From Bradyrhizobium yuanmingense (GTDB taxonomy: Bacteria > Pseudomonadota > Alphaproteobacteria > Rhizobiales > Xanthobacteraceae): a stretch of DNA of 64,000 nt. The DNA is taken from assembly GCF_900094575.1 (NCBI RefSeq), contig NZ_FMAE01000007.1:62001-126000 (forward strand), in the 5' to 3' direction. A program made the translations under genes and the position numbers. The notes under the pieces are model-generated. The model made no database searches and was not told where the DNA came from. It was given only the letters and a program-made list of their open reading frames with translations. Shown here in pieces: positions 48,471 through 57,235 of this stretch (positions are counted from its first letter, which is position 1; each line of letters opens with the position of its first letter).

Positions 48471-49163
48471 ATGACCGGCCGCGAAGCAGAGCTCGAACTT
48501 CGTCAATCCATCGTCGACGCGTGCCGCGAGATGGCGGCGCAAGGCATCAACCAGGGAACGTCCGGAAACATCAGCGTTCGAGCCGACGACGGCATCCTGC
48601 TGACGCCGTCCGGTCTTCCCTACGACCGCATGAAGCCCGAAGACATCGTGGCCATGAAGTGGGACGGCTCATGGACTGCATCGGCCGGCAATGTTCCGTC
48701 GACCGAATGGCGTTTTCACCTCGACATCCTCAAGTCGAAGCCGGAGGTTGGCGCCGTCGTTCACGCCCATCCGGTCTTTTGCACCATCATCGCGATCATG
48801 AATCGCTCGATCCCTGCGATTCACTACATGATTGCCGCGGCCGGCGGCAACGACATCCCCTGCGCGCCCTATGCGCAATATGGTACGGCCGAACTGTCGC
48901 AGGCGGCCCTGAACGCGCTTCGCTATCGCCGCGCCTGCCTCCTCGCACATCACGGGCTGATCGCCATCGGTCCCAACCTGCGCAAAGCCTTGTGGCTCGC
49001 GGTGGAGGTCGAGGTGCTCGCCAAGCAGTATCACGGCTGTCTTCAACTTGGCTCTCCTCCGCTGCTACCGGACGAGGAGATCGACAGCATCCTGAAGCGA
49101 TGGGGGCATTACGGCCTGCGCGATAACGAAGGCGCTCCCAAGATTACCCAGCTGTCGAGCTAG
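48471..49163 (+). CDS. Class II aldolase/adducin-family protein
   Basis: A 230-aa zinc-dependent aldolase or epimerase of the FucA/AraD family. The motifs are QGINQGTSGNISVRADDGIL, the catalytic Glu in STEWRFHLDIL (about residue 79), the zinc His pair in VVHAHPVFCTI and the third His region LLAHHGLIAIG. FucA-type enzymes split sugar phosphates to DHAP plus an aldehyde. The ATG at 48471 (MTGREAELEL) follows GGAAGCAAGG. The next gene is a PfkB sugar kinase, so kinase plus aldolase cleavage of a ketose or sugar acid is plausible. Confidence 0.9.
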   Translation: MTGREAELELRQSIVDACREMAAQGINQGTSGNISVRADDGILLTPSGLPYDRMKPEDIVAMKWDGSWTASAGNVPSTEWRFHLDILKSKPEVGAVVHAHPVFCTIIAIMNRSIPAIHYMIAAAGGNDIPCAPYAQYGTAELSQAALNALRYRRACLLAHHGLIAIGPNLRKALWLAVEVEVLAKQYHGCLQLGSPPLLPDEEIDSILKRWGHYGLRDNEGAPKITQLSS

Positions 49164-49195
49164 ATCACGATCAAACCACTGTCCTGCGAGAAATC

Positions 49196-50158
49196 ATGGC
49201 TCATTCTCACGACGTCAGCGTCTGCGGTACTTATATTCTAGACATTCTGGGGGTCCCGGTGACCGAGATTCCGCCCGGTGGCGGCCGCCTGCTGATCGAA
49301 GAAATTCGGCTGGCGGTCGCAGGCACCGCCGGCGGAACGGTCGTCCCTTGCGCGCGGCTCGGTCTGAAGGCGCTCGCGGTTGGTGCCGTCGGCTCCGACG
49401 AGAAGGCTGATTGGATGCTGAACGCGCTGGAGCGCGAAGGCATCGATATCGCTCTGATGGAGCGAATGACCGGCGCTCCAACCTCTGCAACGATTTTGCC
49501 GATCCGGCCCGACGGCTCGCGTCCGGTCATGCATGCGAGGGGCGCCTCAGCCCGATGGCGGATCGCGCCCGAAACGCAAGTAGCCGCATGCCGGAGCAAA
49601 ATTCTCCATCTCGGCGGGGTCGGCTCTCTGCTTGCGATGGATGGAGCGCCTTCCGTCGCATTGCTTCAGGACGCGAAAGCCGCTGGTTGCACGACGACGC
49701 TCGATCTCATCCAGGCGCGGCGTGAGACGCTGGCGCTGGTCGAGCCTCTGCTGCCTTACGTTGACTTCTTCATGCCGAGCATCGACGAGACCAGTGCCAT
49801 GGTGGGAACCGACGATCCCGCCGCATGCGCGCGGTTCTTCATCGACAAGGGAGCAGGGGCCTGCGCCATCTCTCTCGGCGCCGATGGTTCCTTCGTGATG
49901 ACCCGCGACGGGCGCCAGTTCACGATGCCGGCGTTCGACGTTGCCGTTCGCGATACGTCGGGATGCGGCGATTCCTATACGGGCGGCTTCATCGCGGGGC
50001 TGGCTCGCGACTGGGACCTGCTCGACTGCGCCAAGCTTGCGACCGCGACGGCCGCGATCGTCGCGACGGGGCTGGGTTCGGGCGCCAATCTCGTATCCTT
50101 CGAGGAAACCGTGAAGGCCATGAACACCTTGCCAGTCCGCAAGCCGGCTCGCGCCTGA
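49196..50158 (+). CDS. PfkB/ribokinase-family carbohydrate kinase
   Basis: A 320-aa ATP-dependent sugar kinase. The N-terminal segment GTYILDILGVPVTEIPPGGG and AVAGTAGGTVVPCARLG bind sugar. The C-terminal PfkB signature DTSGCGDSYTGGFIAGLARD (about residues 257-276) contains the catalytic Asp in GCGD. A lid-forming strand VMHARGASARWRIAP lies near 110. It follows the class II aldolase by 32 bp, so its product may be the aldolase substrate. The specific sugar is unknown. Confidence 0.9.
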   Translation: MAHSHDVSVCGTYILDILGVPVTEIPPGGGRLLIEEIRLAVAGTAGGTVVPCARLGLKALAVGAVGSDEKADWMLNALEREGIDIALMERMTGAPTSATILPIRPDGSRPVMHARGASARWRIAPETQVAACRSKILHLGGVGSLLAMDGAPSVALLQDAKAAGCTTTLDLIQARRETLALVEPLLPYVDFFMPSIDETSAMVGTDDPAACARFFIDKGAGACAISLGADGSFVMTRDGRQFTMPAFDVAVRDTSGCGDSYTGGFIAGLARDWDLLDCAKLATATAAIVATGLGSGANLVSFEETVKAMNTLPVRKPARA

Positions 50159-50216
50159 TCTTTTCAACGCCGGTAAAGAACCAACATTCATTGGAAATAA
50201 CAGGGGAGAACGCAAC

Positions 50217-50963
50217 ATGGCCCGACATGCGATCGTGACGGGAGCAAGCCGCGGCATTGGCCGTGCAATAGCCATTGGGCTTGCAAGGCGAGGCTACGAT
50301 CTCGCGCTGACCGACATCGCGGCCCAGGAGAAGGTTCTGCTCGAGACCGTCGCCGAGGTCGGCAAGCTTGGCGGCCGCTGCGTCCAGGTGCTGGGCGACG
50401 TCAGCGATATCGGCGATTGCAGGCGTGCGGTGGCTGAAGCCGTCCAGGGCCTCGGGCACGTCGATGTCCTCGTCAACAATGCGGGCATCCTCAGGCTGGC
50501 CACCATCGACGAGCTGACGACGGATACATGGGATCAGACCTTCGCCGTCAACACGCGCGGCGTCTTCCAGATGACCCAGGCCGTGGTGCCACACATGAAG
50601 GAGCGCAAATACGGGCGGATCGTCAACATCGCCTCGCTCGCCGCTCGAACGGGCGGTCCGGGACAGTCCCACTATGCTGCATCGAAGTCGGCGGTGGTCG
50701 GCTTCACCCGGGTGTCGTCCATGGAGTTCGGCGGCTACGGCATCACGGTCAATGCCGTATGCCCGGGCATCATCGTGACTGAGATGGGGATGAACAATCT
50801 CCGCGATCCCGAGCGTGTCGCCTATTTCGAGAAGGTCACGGACTTGCACCGGCTCGGGCAGCCGGAGGACGTCGTCGGGCCCGTTGCGTTCTTCGCGTCT
50901 GACGATTCTGCGTTTGTGACCGGCCAAGCCCTCAACGTCGACGGAGGCATCTTCTACAGCTAG
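50217..50963 (+). CDS. Short-chain dehydrogenase/reductase (FabG-like)
   Basis: A 248-aa classical SDR. All motifs are present: VTGASRGIGRAIAIGLARRG, VLVNNAGILRLAT, NIASLAARTG and SHYAASKSAVVGFTR (Tyr/Lys), with PGIIVTEMG and VTGQALNVDGGIF at the end. It is the last gene of the rightward operon and probably oxidises a hydroxy group of the sugar or acid substrate before kinase and aldolase steps. GGGGAG precedes the ATG at 50217. The downstream gene is convergent. Confidence 0.93.
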   Translation: MARHAIVTGASRGIGRAIAIGLARRGYDLALTDIAAQEKVLLETVAEVGKLGGRCVQVLGDVSDIGDCRRAVAEAVQGLGHVDVLVNNAGILRLATIDELTTDTWDQTFAVNTRGVFQMTQAVVPHMKERKYGRIVNIASLAARTGGPGQSHYAASKSAVVGFTRVSSMEFGGYGITVNAVCPGIIVTEMGMNNLRDPERVAYFEKVTDLHRLGQPEDVVGPVAFFASDDSAFVTGQALNVDGGIFYS

Positions 50964-50990
50964 CAACGGGGTCGATCCGCTCTAGCTAAC

Positions 50991-51965
50991 CTATTGCGGC
51001 TCGATGCCGGCTGCCTTGATGATCCTTCCCCATTTGCCGATCTCAGCCTTGAGAAAGGCTTCAAGGGCTTCCGGCGTCGCGCGTTCGGGTTCAACCGGGG
51101 ACATGCTGAGCTCACCAAACCGATTGATCAGGGCGGGATCCTTCAGCGCGGTCTGCAGCGCGCCGACGAGTTGGTCGACTACGGGCTTCGGCGTGCCGCG
51201 CGGGGCGTAGAGGCCATACCAGGTCGTCACGTCGAACGCGGGAAGGCCGGCCTCGGCCGAGGTCGGCACGTTCGGCAGCGTTGCAACCCGCTTCTTGCTC
51301 GTGATCGCGTAGCCCTTGATCGTGTTGGACTGAATATAAGGCGTCGGCCCGGTTGCAGGGTCGCAATAAACGTCGATGTGGCCGGCGATGACGTCGTTCA
51401 GCGCTGGGCCGCCGCCCTTGTAGTAGATCGGGGTGAGCTTGGTATCGGTGGTGCTCATGAACATCAAGCCGCAGAGCTGTGAGGCCGAGCCGAGACCGAC
51501 ATTGCCGAAGGTGATCTTGTCGCCGGCATTGCGGATCCGCGCAATGAGCTCGTTGAGATCCTTGGCAGGAAAGTTCGGCCGCGCCACGAGGATCATCGGG
51601 ACGTCGGTGACGAGCCCGATCGGGGCGAAATCGCCGACCGGATCGAACGGCAGCTTGGCGTAGAGGGCCGGTGCTGTGGCCTGGCCGACATGCATCAGCA
51701 GCAGCGTGTAGCCGTCGGGGGCCGCCTTGGCCACACGGTTGGTGCCGAGCGTGCCGCCGGCGCCGACGACGTTTTCGATCACGATCGACTGTTTCAGCGT
51801 CGCACTCATCGCGCCGCCGAGGATGCGTGCGATCACGTCGCCGGGACCGCCAGCTGAGAACGGCACGATCATCGTGACCGGGCGGGTGGGGTAGTCTTCC
51901 GCAATGGCTGCGCGGCAGGGATAGAGCAGGACAAACAGGATCAGCGATCGTACGAGATACGTCAT
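50991..51965 (-). CDS. Tripartite tricarboxylate transporter (Bug/TctC) substrate-binding protein
   Basis: A 324-aa periplasmic carboxylate-binding protein. A signal peptide (SLILFVLLYPCRAAIA) precedes the family start YPTRPVTMIVPFSAGGPGDV, then ENVVGAGGTLGTNRVAKAAP and DGYTLLLMHVG. It ends WGRIIKAAGIEPQ as Bug proteins do. It lies 24 bp after a GntR/FCD gene on the same strand and is convergent with the SDR of the previous operon. No TctAB genes are near, as with the other orphan copy at 3374. Confidence 0.92.
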   Translation of the reverse strand: MTYLVRSLILFVLLYPCRAAIAEDYPTRPVTMIVPFSAGGPGDVIARILGGAMSATLKQSIVIENVVGAGGTLGTNRVAKAAPDGYTLLLMHVGQATAPALYAKLPFDPVGDFAPIGLVTDVPMILVARPNFPAKDLNELIARIRNAGDKITFGNVGLGSASQLCGLMFMSTTDTKLTPIYYKGGGPALNDVIAGHIDVYCDPATGPTPYIQSNTIKGYAITSKKRVATLPNVPTSAEAGLPAFDVTTWYGLYAPRGTPKPVVDQLVGALQTALKDPALINRFGELSMSPVEPERATPEALEAFLKAEIGKWGRIIKAAGIEPQ

Positions 51966-51989
51966 CGAACACTCCCTGGCGGCAATGTT

Positions 51990-52706
51990 TTAGTCGTCGG
52001 AAGGCGCCGCCTCCTTGGCTGCCGACGATTTTTCGATCATGTCGAGCGCGGCCACCGCAGCCGCATTGATGTGGTCGACGCAGCAGCGCTCGGCGAGGTC
52101 CGCATCGCCGTTCTGGATCGCGCGCCAGATCGCGGTAACCTCGCGCAAACTCTTGTTGATCCGCTTCGGCTGCGACATCGAGGTGATCCGCAACAGCTGG
52201 ATTCGGTCATGCAGCGGCTTGAGCATGCGCTCGATGAACGCGTTGCGGCAGCCACCGATCAGAGCGGCGTAAAAGTCGGTCTTGGCTTCCAGGCATCCGA
52301 CGAGGTCCTGCTTGGCTGCGGCTGCCTTCAGCCGGGTCAGGGCTTCCCCGATCCGGCGAGCCACTTCCGGGTCGTGAAGCCTGGCGCATTCACGGCCGGC
52401 GAAGCCTTCGAGCACCGCGCGGGCGGCGTAGAGCTGCCGGGCCTCCTCCAGGCTGATCGTGGAGACCACGGGGCCGCGGTGAGGGACCGTATTGACCAGC
52501 CCGTCGGCCTCGAGGGCGCGTAGCGCTTCCCGGATCGAGGGGCGGCTGACGCCCATCATCTCGCAGAGCTCGCGCTCGACCAGGCGCTGGCCCGGTTTCA
52601 GCGTGCCGGACATGATCGCCTCGCGCAGCTTTTGCGCCACCATCGCCCGGACGGTCGGTACGTCATCGATGCGGAGTGTCGACTGCAATTCGCGGCGTCT
52701 TTCCAT
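51990..52706 (-). CDS. GntR-family (FadR/FCD subfamily) transcriptional regulator
   Basis: A 238-aa regulator. Winged helix at about 5-75: VRAMVAQKLREAIMSGTLKP, GQRLVERELCEMMGVSRPSI and REALRALEADGLV. The all-helical FCD effector domain (about 85-225) has ARAVLEGFAGRECARLHDPE and the metal-binding pattern around DFYAALIGGC and HDRIQLLRI. ATG 52706 is preferred to the upstream TTG because AAGG precedes it. A candidate FadR-type site TTGTC-A-GACAA at 63173-63183, before hibadh and prpD genes, may be its target. Confidence 0.92.
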   Translation of the reverse strand: MERRRELQSTLRIDDVPTVRAMVAQKLREAIMSGTLKPGQRLVERELCEMMGVSRPSIREALRALEADGLVNTVPHRGPVVSTISLEEARQLYAARAVLEGFAGRECARLHDPEVARRIGEALTRLKAAAAKQDLVGCLEAKTDFYAALIGGCRNAFIERMLKPLHDRIQLLRITSMSQPKRINKSLREVTAIWRAIQNGDADLAERCCVDHINAAAVAALDMIEKSSAAKEAAPSDD

Positions 52707-52729
52707 GTCCGGGCCTTGGTTGGAATGAT

Positions 52730-53470
52730 TCAATACCGGTTTACAGGCAGAATCATCATTTCGGCAATTTGAACGTGGGCGGGCTGATCCAGGGCGAACA
52801 CGATCGAGCGGGCGATGTCGGCCGGCTCGAGCGCCATCCTGAACTGGTCGAAATAGTCCTTTTCCTTCTGCTTGTCGCCGCGGTAGCGGGTCAGGATGAT
52901 GTTGGTCCTGGTCAGGCCGGGCTGGAGCTCGGTGACCCGGATCGCGGTGTCCGCCAGCTCGCCCCGGAGGGTCTCTGTGAACATGTGCACGCCGGCCTTG
53001 CTGGTGCTGTAGGCCGCCATATCCGGGACTATACGGACGGCGTTGATGGAGCTGATGTTGACGATATGGCCGGCGTTGCGCTTGACCATGTCGGGGAGGA
53101 TCGCGCGGGTGACGCGCATCAGGCCAATCAGGTTGGTCTGGATGATGTTGGACCAGTCGTCGGCGGAGCCGGCGTCGAAGCGTGTCCGGCCGCCGATGTC
53201 ATGCCCGGCATTGTTGATGAGGATCTCGACCGGCTTGAAATGAGCAGGAATGGCCTCCGGCAGACTATCCACGTCCCGAGAATCGCTGACGTCGAGCTGA
53301 ATCGGAAACACCTTGTCGCCGACGGTGGCCGCCAGCTGCTGAAGCGCCTTGGCGTCACGATCGACCAGCACGACGCGGCGGCCGCTGTCCAGCAGCGCCT
53401 TGGTGATGGCGCGTCCCATGCCGCCGGCAGCGCCGGTCAGGACGACGGTCTGGCCTGGTTGTTCGGTCAT
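52730..53470 (-). CDS. Short-chain dehydrogenase/reductase
   Basis: A 246-aa SDR. The cofactor loop reads VVLTGAAGGMGRAITKALLD, followed by ILINNAGHDIGG, NISSINAVRIV and the catalytic MAAYSTSKAGVHMF. The Asp after the second strand (VLVDRDAKAL) suggests NAD preference. It belongs to a leftward run CMD - SDR - SDR - GntR - Bug protein, so these enzymes probably act on one substrate class. Its 3' end stops 23 bp before the gntR start. Confidence 0.92.
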   Translation of the reverse strand: MTEQPGQTVVLTGAAGGMGRAITKALLDSGRRVVLVDRDAKALQQLAATVGDKVFPIQLDVSDSRDVDSLPEAIPAHFKPVEILINNAGHDIGGRTRFDAGSADDWSNIIQTNLIGLMRVTRAILPDMVKRNAGHIVNISSINAVRIVPDMAAYSTSKAGVHMFTETLRGELADTAIRVTELQPGLTRTNIILTRYRGDKQKEKDYFDQFRMALEPADIARSIVFALDQPAHVQIAEMMILPVNRY

Positions 53471-53494
53471 CTCAGCACTCCCATTCCAATGCTC

Positions 53495-54265
53495 TCATGC
53501 GATTGACCAGCCGCCGTCGATGGGCAGGCTGGCGCCGGTGATGTCATTTGCCGCGGTACCGCAGAGAAAGACGACCATGGCGGCGACCGCATCCATTTCG
53601 ACGAAGCGCTGCGTCGGCTGGCGCTCGCCAAGATATTCGCGGGTCACGTCATCGACGGGGCGTCCGCTATTCGCTGCCATCGTCGCGATCTTGTTCAGGA
53701 TCGCCGGCGTCGGCAGCGTACCCGGGCAGAGCGCGTTGCAGGTGATTCCGCTGCGGGCGGTCTCGATGGCCACCGCGCGGGTCATGCCCAGAATTGCCGC
53801 TTTGCTCGTGACGTAGTCGATGCGATCTTCGACCGCGCGGCTCGAATAGATCGAGCCGATATTGATGATCCGGCCCCAGCCGCGCTGCTTCATCGCGGGC
53901 AGCGCAAGGCGGATCAGGTGGAACGGCGCCGACAGGTTAACAGCGAGCGCCTGGTCCCAGCGATCGGGTGGAAACTGCTCGATCGTCGAGAAATGCCTGA
54001 CAACGGCGTTGTTGACAAGGATGTCGATGGCTCCGCAGCGGTCGAGCAGGCCGACCATCATGCTCTCGATGTCGTCGCGCCCGGACAGATCGGCAGCGGC
54101 GGGGATGACCTCGATGCCGAAGCGGGCGCTGAGGTCGTCCGCGGGCTGCTTCGGCGCAACGAGGTCGTGCAGGACAATGTTGCAGCCCGCGCCGGCCAGG
54201 CCTTCCGCGATGGCGAGGCCAAGGCCTGCGGTCGCGCCGGTCACGAGTGCCCATTTGCCCTTCAT
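53495..54265 (-). CDS. Short-chain dehydrogenase/reductase (3-hydroxybutyrate dehydrogenase-like)
   Basis: A 256-aa SDR with KWALVTGATAGLGLAIAEGL, ILVNNAVVRHFSTIEQ, NIGSIYSSRAVED and IDYVTSKAAILGMTRAVAIE. The lengthened segment PTPAILNKIATMAANSGRPV, then REYLGERQPTQRFV, resembles D-3-hydroxybutyrate dehydrogenases. Start ATG 54265 (MKGKWALVTG) is chosen; upstream codons overlap the CMD gene and are unlike the family. It lies 16 bp after the CMD gene and 24 bp before the next SDR. Confidence 0.92.
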   Translation of the reverse strand: MKGKWALVTGATAGLGLAIAEGLAGAGCNIVLHDLVAPKQPADDLSARFGIEVIPAAADLSGRDDIESMMVGLLDRCGAIDILVNNAVVRHFSTIEQFPPDRWDQALAVNLSAPFHLIRLALPAMKQRGWGRIINIGSIYSSRAVEDRIDYVTSKAAILGMTRAVAIETARSGITCNALCPGTLPTPAILNKIATMAANSGRPVDDVTREYLGERQPTQRFVEMDAVAAMVVFLCGTAANDITGASLPIDGGWSIA

Positions 54266-54281
54266 CGCAGCCCGCGCGCCC

Positions 54282-54662
54282 TTATTTCTTGTCGAGCTCG
54301 GCGAAGACTTCCTTCGCGTTGCGGAACGCGTCCACGCCGGCCGGCACGCCGCAATAGATCGCGACCTGCATGAAAACCTCGCGGATCTCCTCTTTGGTCG
54401 CGCCATTGGCGAGGGCGCCGCGGACGTGGGTCTTCAGCTCGTGCGGACGGTTGAGCGCGCAGAGCATCGCCAGATTGAGGAAGCTGCGCGTCTTTCGCGT
54501 CAGCCCTTCGCGGCCCCAGACGTAACCCCAGCAATACTCGGTGGTCAGATCCTGCATCGGGCGGTTGAACTCGTCGGCTGACGCGATCGCCTTGTCGACG
54601 AACTCGCTGCCGAGCACGCTCTTGCGGATTTCGAGGCCGCGGTCGTAGGTCGCCTTGTCCAT
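54282..54662 (-). CDS. Carboxymuconolactone decarboxylase-family protein
   Basis: A 126-aa single-domain CMD protein: RGLEIRKSVLGSEFVDKAIA, TEYCWGYVWGREGLTRKTRS, FLNLAMLCALNRPHELKTHV, RGALANGATKEEIREVFMQV and AIYCGVPAGVDAFRNAKEVF. This is the standard order of 4-carboxymuconolactone decarboxylase itself, including the GVPA segment and catalytic His/Glu region. No protocatechuate genes are adjacent, so it may be a homologue acting on another lactone. It heads the CMD-SDR-SDR run and follows the binding-protein gene by 41 bp. Confidence 0.9.
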   Translation of the reverse strand: MDKATYDRGLEIRKSVLGSEFVDKAIASADEFNRPMQDLTTEYCWGYVWGREGLTRKTRSFLNLAMLCALNRPHELKTHVRGALANGATKEEIREVFMQVAIYCGVPAGVDAFRNAKEVFAELDKK

Positions 54663-54703
54663 TCTGTTCTCCGTTTCGCTTTCGAGCGGTATCAGGTCTC
54701 ACC

Positions 54704-55939
54704 TTAGCTCTTGGGCCAGAACGGCTTCGCCAGCGCGAGCTCGGGCGGGAACACCGTCACCGGCACGCCGGATTGCCACTGCACGATGGTCATGCCGGCG
54801 CCGACGCGGCGGCCTTTCTGGTCGAACTTGATTTCGCCGAGCGGGTAATATTTCGAGGGACCCGCATCCATGGTGCGCAGCGCTTCGCCGACGGCGACGC
54901 GGTCGGCCTTGCCGGCCTTCTCCAGCGCGTCCTTGATCACCCACATGTCGCCATAGGTGGAGATCGCGTTCTGCGTCATCCACGGCTCCTTGTAGCGGGT
55001 CTTCAATTCGGCGATCAGGGCCTCATGGCCCTTGGCGCCCCAGCTCGCAACGCAGGTCAGGACGCCCTGCAGCAGTTCGGGGCTCACGGTCTGCAGCATG
55101 TCGGGTTCTGCGATGGCGATGCCGAATGAGATCGTCGGCACCTTGCCCTGGCCGAGGCCGAACTCGTTCATCTTCTCGAGCAGCAGTTTTGCGTCCGAGA
55201 TCACAGTCGGCAGGAAGAAGAGCAGGTCGGGCTTGGCCGAGCGAATCTTCTGCACCAGCGATGTCGCATCCGCCAGCGGCGGGGTGAAGGTCTCGTCCAC
55301 GATCAGCTGCAGCTGGTTCTCTGCCAAGAGGCCTTCGCGCATCGACTTCGCCGAGGCGATCGACGCGGCCGTGTTGTCGGTGAGGATCGCGACCGTCTTC
55401 GGCCGCTTGCCCGATGCCGTCTCGGCCAGCTTGATGATTTGCGGCAAGGCCTGACGGGCCTGTGAGGCTGCCGTGGCCGAGGTCTGGAACACGTATTTGA
55501 AGCCGCGATCCGTGATCAGATCGGAGTAGGAGAGGGTGAGGACGGGCAAGTTGGCGCGTTCCGTGACCTCGGTGACCGCGAGCGTGAAGGATGACAGGTA
55601 GGCGCCGCTTGCCGCGACCAGGTCGCTCTCCTGCGCCACCATACGCTGGGCGGCGTTCTTGGCCTTCTCAGTGGTGTCGCCGGAATCGAGCACCACGAGC
55701 TTCAGCTTGGCGCCGCCGAGCGCCTTGACTCCGCCTTGCGCGTTGATGTGCTCGACGGCCATCTCGGCGCCCTGACGCATCACCGTGCCGGGACGGGCGT
55801 AGATGCCGGAGATCGGCACCAAGAGGCCGACCTTCACCTCCGAAGGCTGCTGGGCCCAGGCGCGGGACGCGATCAGCGTGCCGGAGGCGCCCGCAAGCAG
55901 TGTTCGACGGGTGATCCTGATCTTGCTCGTTGTTCTCAT
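54704..55939 (-). CDS. Branched-chain-type ABC binding protein, copy 1
   Basis: A 411-aa periplasmic binding protein (Peripla_BP_6, LivK-like). A twin-arginine-like signal TRRTLLAGASGTLIASRAWA is followed by VKVGLLVPISGIYARPGTVM, VEHINAQGGVKALGGAKLKL, then VAASGAYLSSFTLAVTEVTE. It is closely similar over its whole length to the gene just upstream, clearly a tandem duplicate. ATG 55939 is chosen since the upstream extension is spurious. The two copies probably give the importer two substrate ranges. Confidence 0.92.
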   Translation of the reverse strand: MRTTSKIRITRRTLLAGASGTLIASRAWAQQPSEVKVGLLVPISGIYARPGTVMRQGAEMAVEHINAQGGVKALGGAKLKLVVLDSGDTTEKAKNAAQRMVAQESDLVAASGAYLSSFTLAVTEVTERANLPVLTLSYSDLITDRGFKYVFQTSATAASQARQALPQIIKLAETASGKRPKTVAILTDNTAASIASAKSMREGLLAENQLQLIVDETFTPPLADATSLVQKIRSAKPDLLFFLPTVISDAKLLLEKMNEFGLGQGKVPTISFGIAIAEPDMLQTVSPELLQGVLTCVASWGAKGHEALIAELKTRYKEPWMTQNAISTYGDMWVIKDALEKAGKADRVAVGEALRTMDAGPSKYYPLGEIKFDQKGRRVGAGMTIVQWQSGVPVTVFPPELALAKPFWPKS

Positions 55940-55970
55940 GACAATCCTCCTCCCTGAAAAGCGTGCGATG

Positions 55971-57203
55971 CTATTTCTTCGGCCAGAACGGCTGCGCCTG
56001 CGCGAGCTCGGGCGGATAGACGGTGACTGGCACGCCCGATTGCCATTGCACGATGACGACGCCGGCGCCGACCCTGCGGCCCTTCTCGTCGAACTTGAGC
56101 TGTCCGCCGGGATAGTATTTCGACGGTCCGGCATCCATGGTGCGGAAGGCCTGCGCGACCGCATTGCGGTCGGCCTTACCGGCCTTTTCCAAGGCTTCCT
56201 TCATCAGCCACATGTCGCCATAGGTCGAGATGACGTTCTGCGTCATCCAGGGCTCCTTGTATTTCGCCTTGAGCTCGGCGATCAGAGCCTCGTGACCTTT
56301 CGAGCCCCAATTGGCGACGATGGTCATGATGCCCTGCACTGTCTCCGGGCTCACGCTCTGCAGCATGTCCGGTTCGGCGATGGTGATGCTGAAGGACACG
56401 GTCGGGATCTTGCCCTGGCCAAGGCCAAACTCGCTGATCTTCTCGAGCCCCAGCTTGGCGTCCGACACCGCGTTCGGCATGAACAGCAGCAGATCGGGCT
56501 TGGCCGAGCGGACTTTCTGGATCAGCGGCGTCGCATCCGACAGCGGCGGGGTCCAGACTTCCTCGACGACGAGCTGGAGGCCTTCCTGCGCGAACAGCTT
56601 CTCCTTCAGCGCCTTGGCCGTGGCAACCGAAGTCGCGGTGTTGTCCATCAGCATCGCGACCGTCTTCGGCTTCTTGCCCGAGGCGTTCTCCGCGAGCTTC
56701 ATCAGAGTCGGCAAGCCGAGCTCGGACTGGCGGCTCGCGGTCGCGGCGGTCTGGAAGATGTATTTGAAACCGCGGTCGGTCAGAAGGTCCGAATAGGACA
56801 GCGTCAGCACCGGCAGCTCGGCACGCTCGGTCACCTCGGTGACCGCCAGCGTGAAGGACGACAGATAGGCGCCGGTGGCCGCGACGAGATCCGGCTCCTG
56901 CGCCACCATGCGTTGCGCCGCGTTCTTGGCCTTCTCGGTGGTGTCGCCGCAATCGATCACGACGAGCTTCAGCTTGGCGCCGCCGAGCGCCTTGATGCCG
57001 CCCTGCGCGTTGATGTGCTCGATACCCATCTCGGCGCCCATCTTCATCACCTGGCCGGGGCGGGTGTAGATGCCCGACAGCGGCACGATCAGCCCGACCT
57101 TGATCTCGGCCGGTGTCTGCGCGCGTGCCACGCCGGCAAGGCCCACGGCGGCGGCGCCGGACAGCACGGTCCGTCGCGAGAGTCCCTCCGATGTCTTGTT
57201 CAT
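55971..57203 (-). CDS. Branched-chain-type ABC binding protein, copy 2
   Basis: A 410-aa paralogue of the next gene. Signal peptide with SRRTVLSGAAAVGLAGVARA, then IKVGLIVPLSGIYTRPGQVM, IEHINAQGGIKALGGAKLKL and LVAATGAYLSSFTLAVTEVT. The C-terminus reads VTVYPPELAQAQPFWPKK, against VTVFPPELALAKPFWPKS in the other copy. It lies 32 bp after livF-like, so it belongs to the importer operon. The substrate is presumably an amide, acid or aromatic rather than necessarily a branched-chain amino acid. Confidence 0.92.
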   Translation of the reverse strand: MNKTSEGLSRRTVLSGAAAVGLAGVARAQTPAEIKVGLIVPLSGIYTRPGQVMKMGAEMGIEHINAQGGIKALGGAKLKLVVIDCGDTTEKAKNAAQRMVAQEPDLVAATGAYLSSFTLAVTEVTERAELPVLTLSYSDLLTDRGFKYIFQTAATASRQSELGLPTLMKLAENASGKKPKTVAMLMDNTATSVATAKALKEKLFAQEGLQLVVEEVWTPPLSDATPLIQKVRSAKPDLLLFMPNAVSDAKLGLEKISEFGLGQGKIPTVSFSITIAEPDMLQSVSPETVQGIMTIVANWGSKGHEALIAELKAKYKEPWMTQNVISTYGDMWLMKEALEKAGKADRNAVAQAFRTMDAGPSKYYPGGQLKFDEKGRRVGAGVVIVQWQSGVPVTVYPPELAQAQPFWPKK

Positions 57204-57235
57204 TTTGTTTGCTCCCTGGTCCTTTTTTATGGTTG

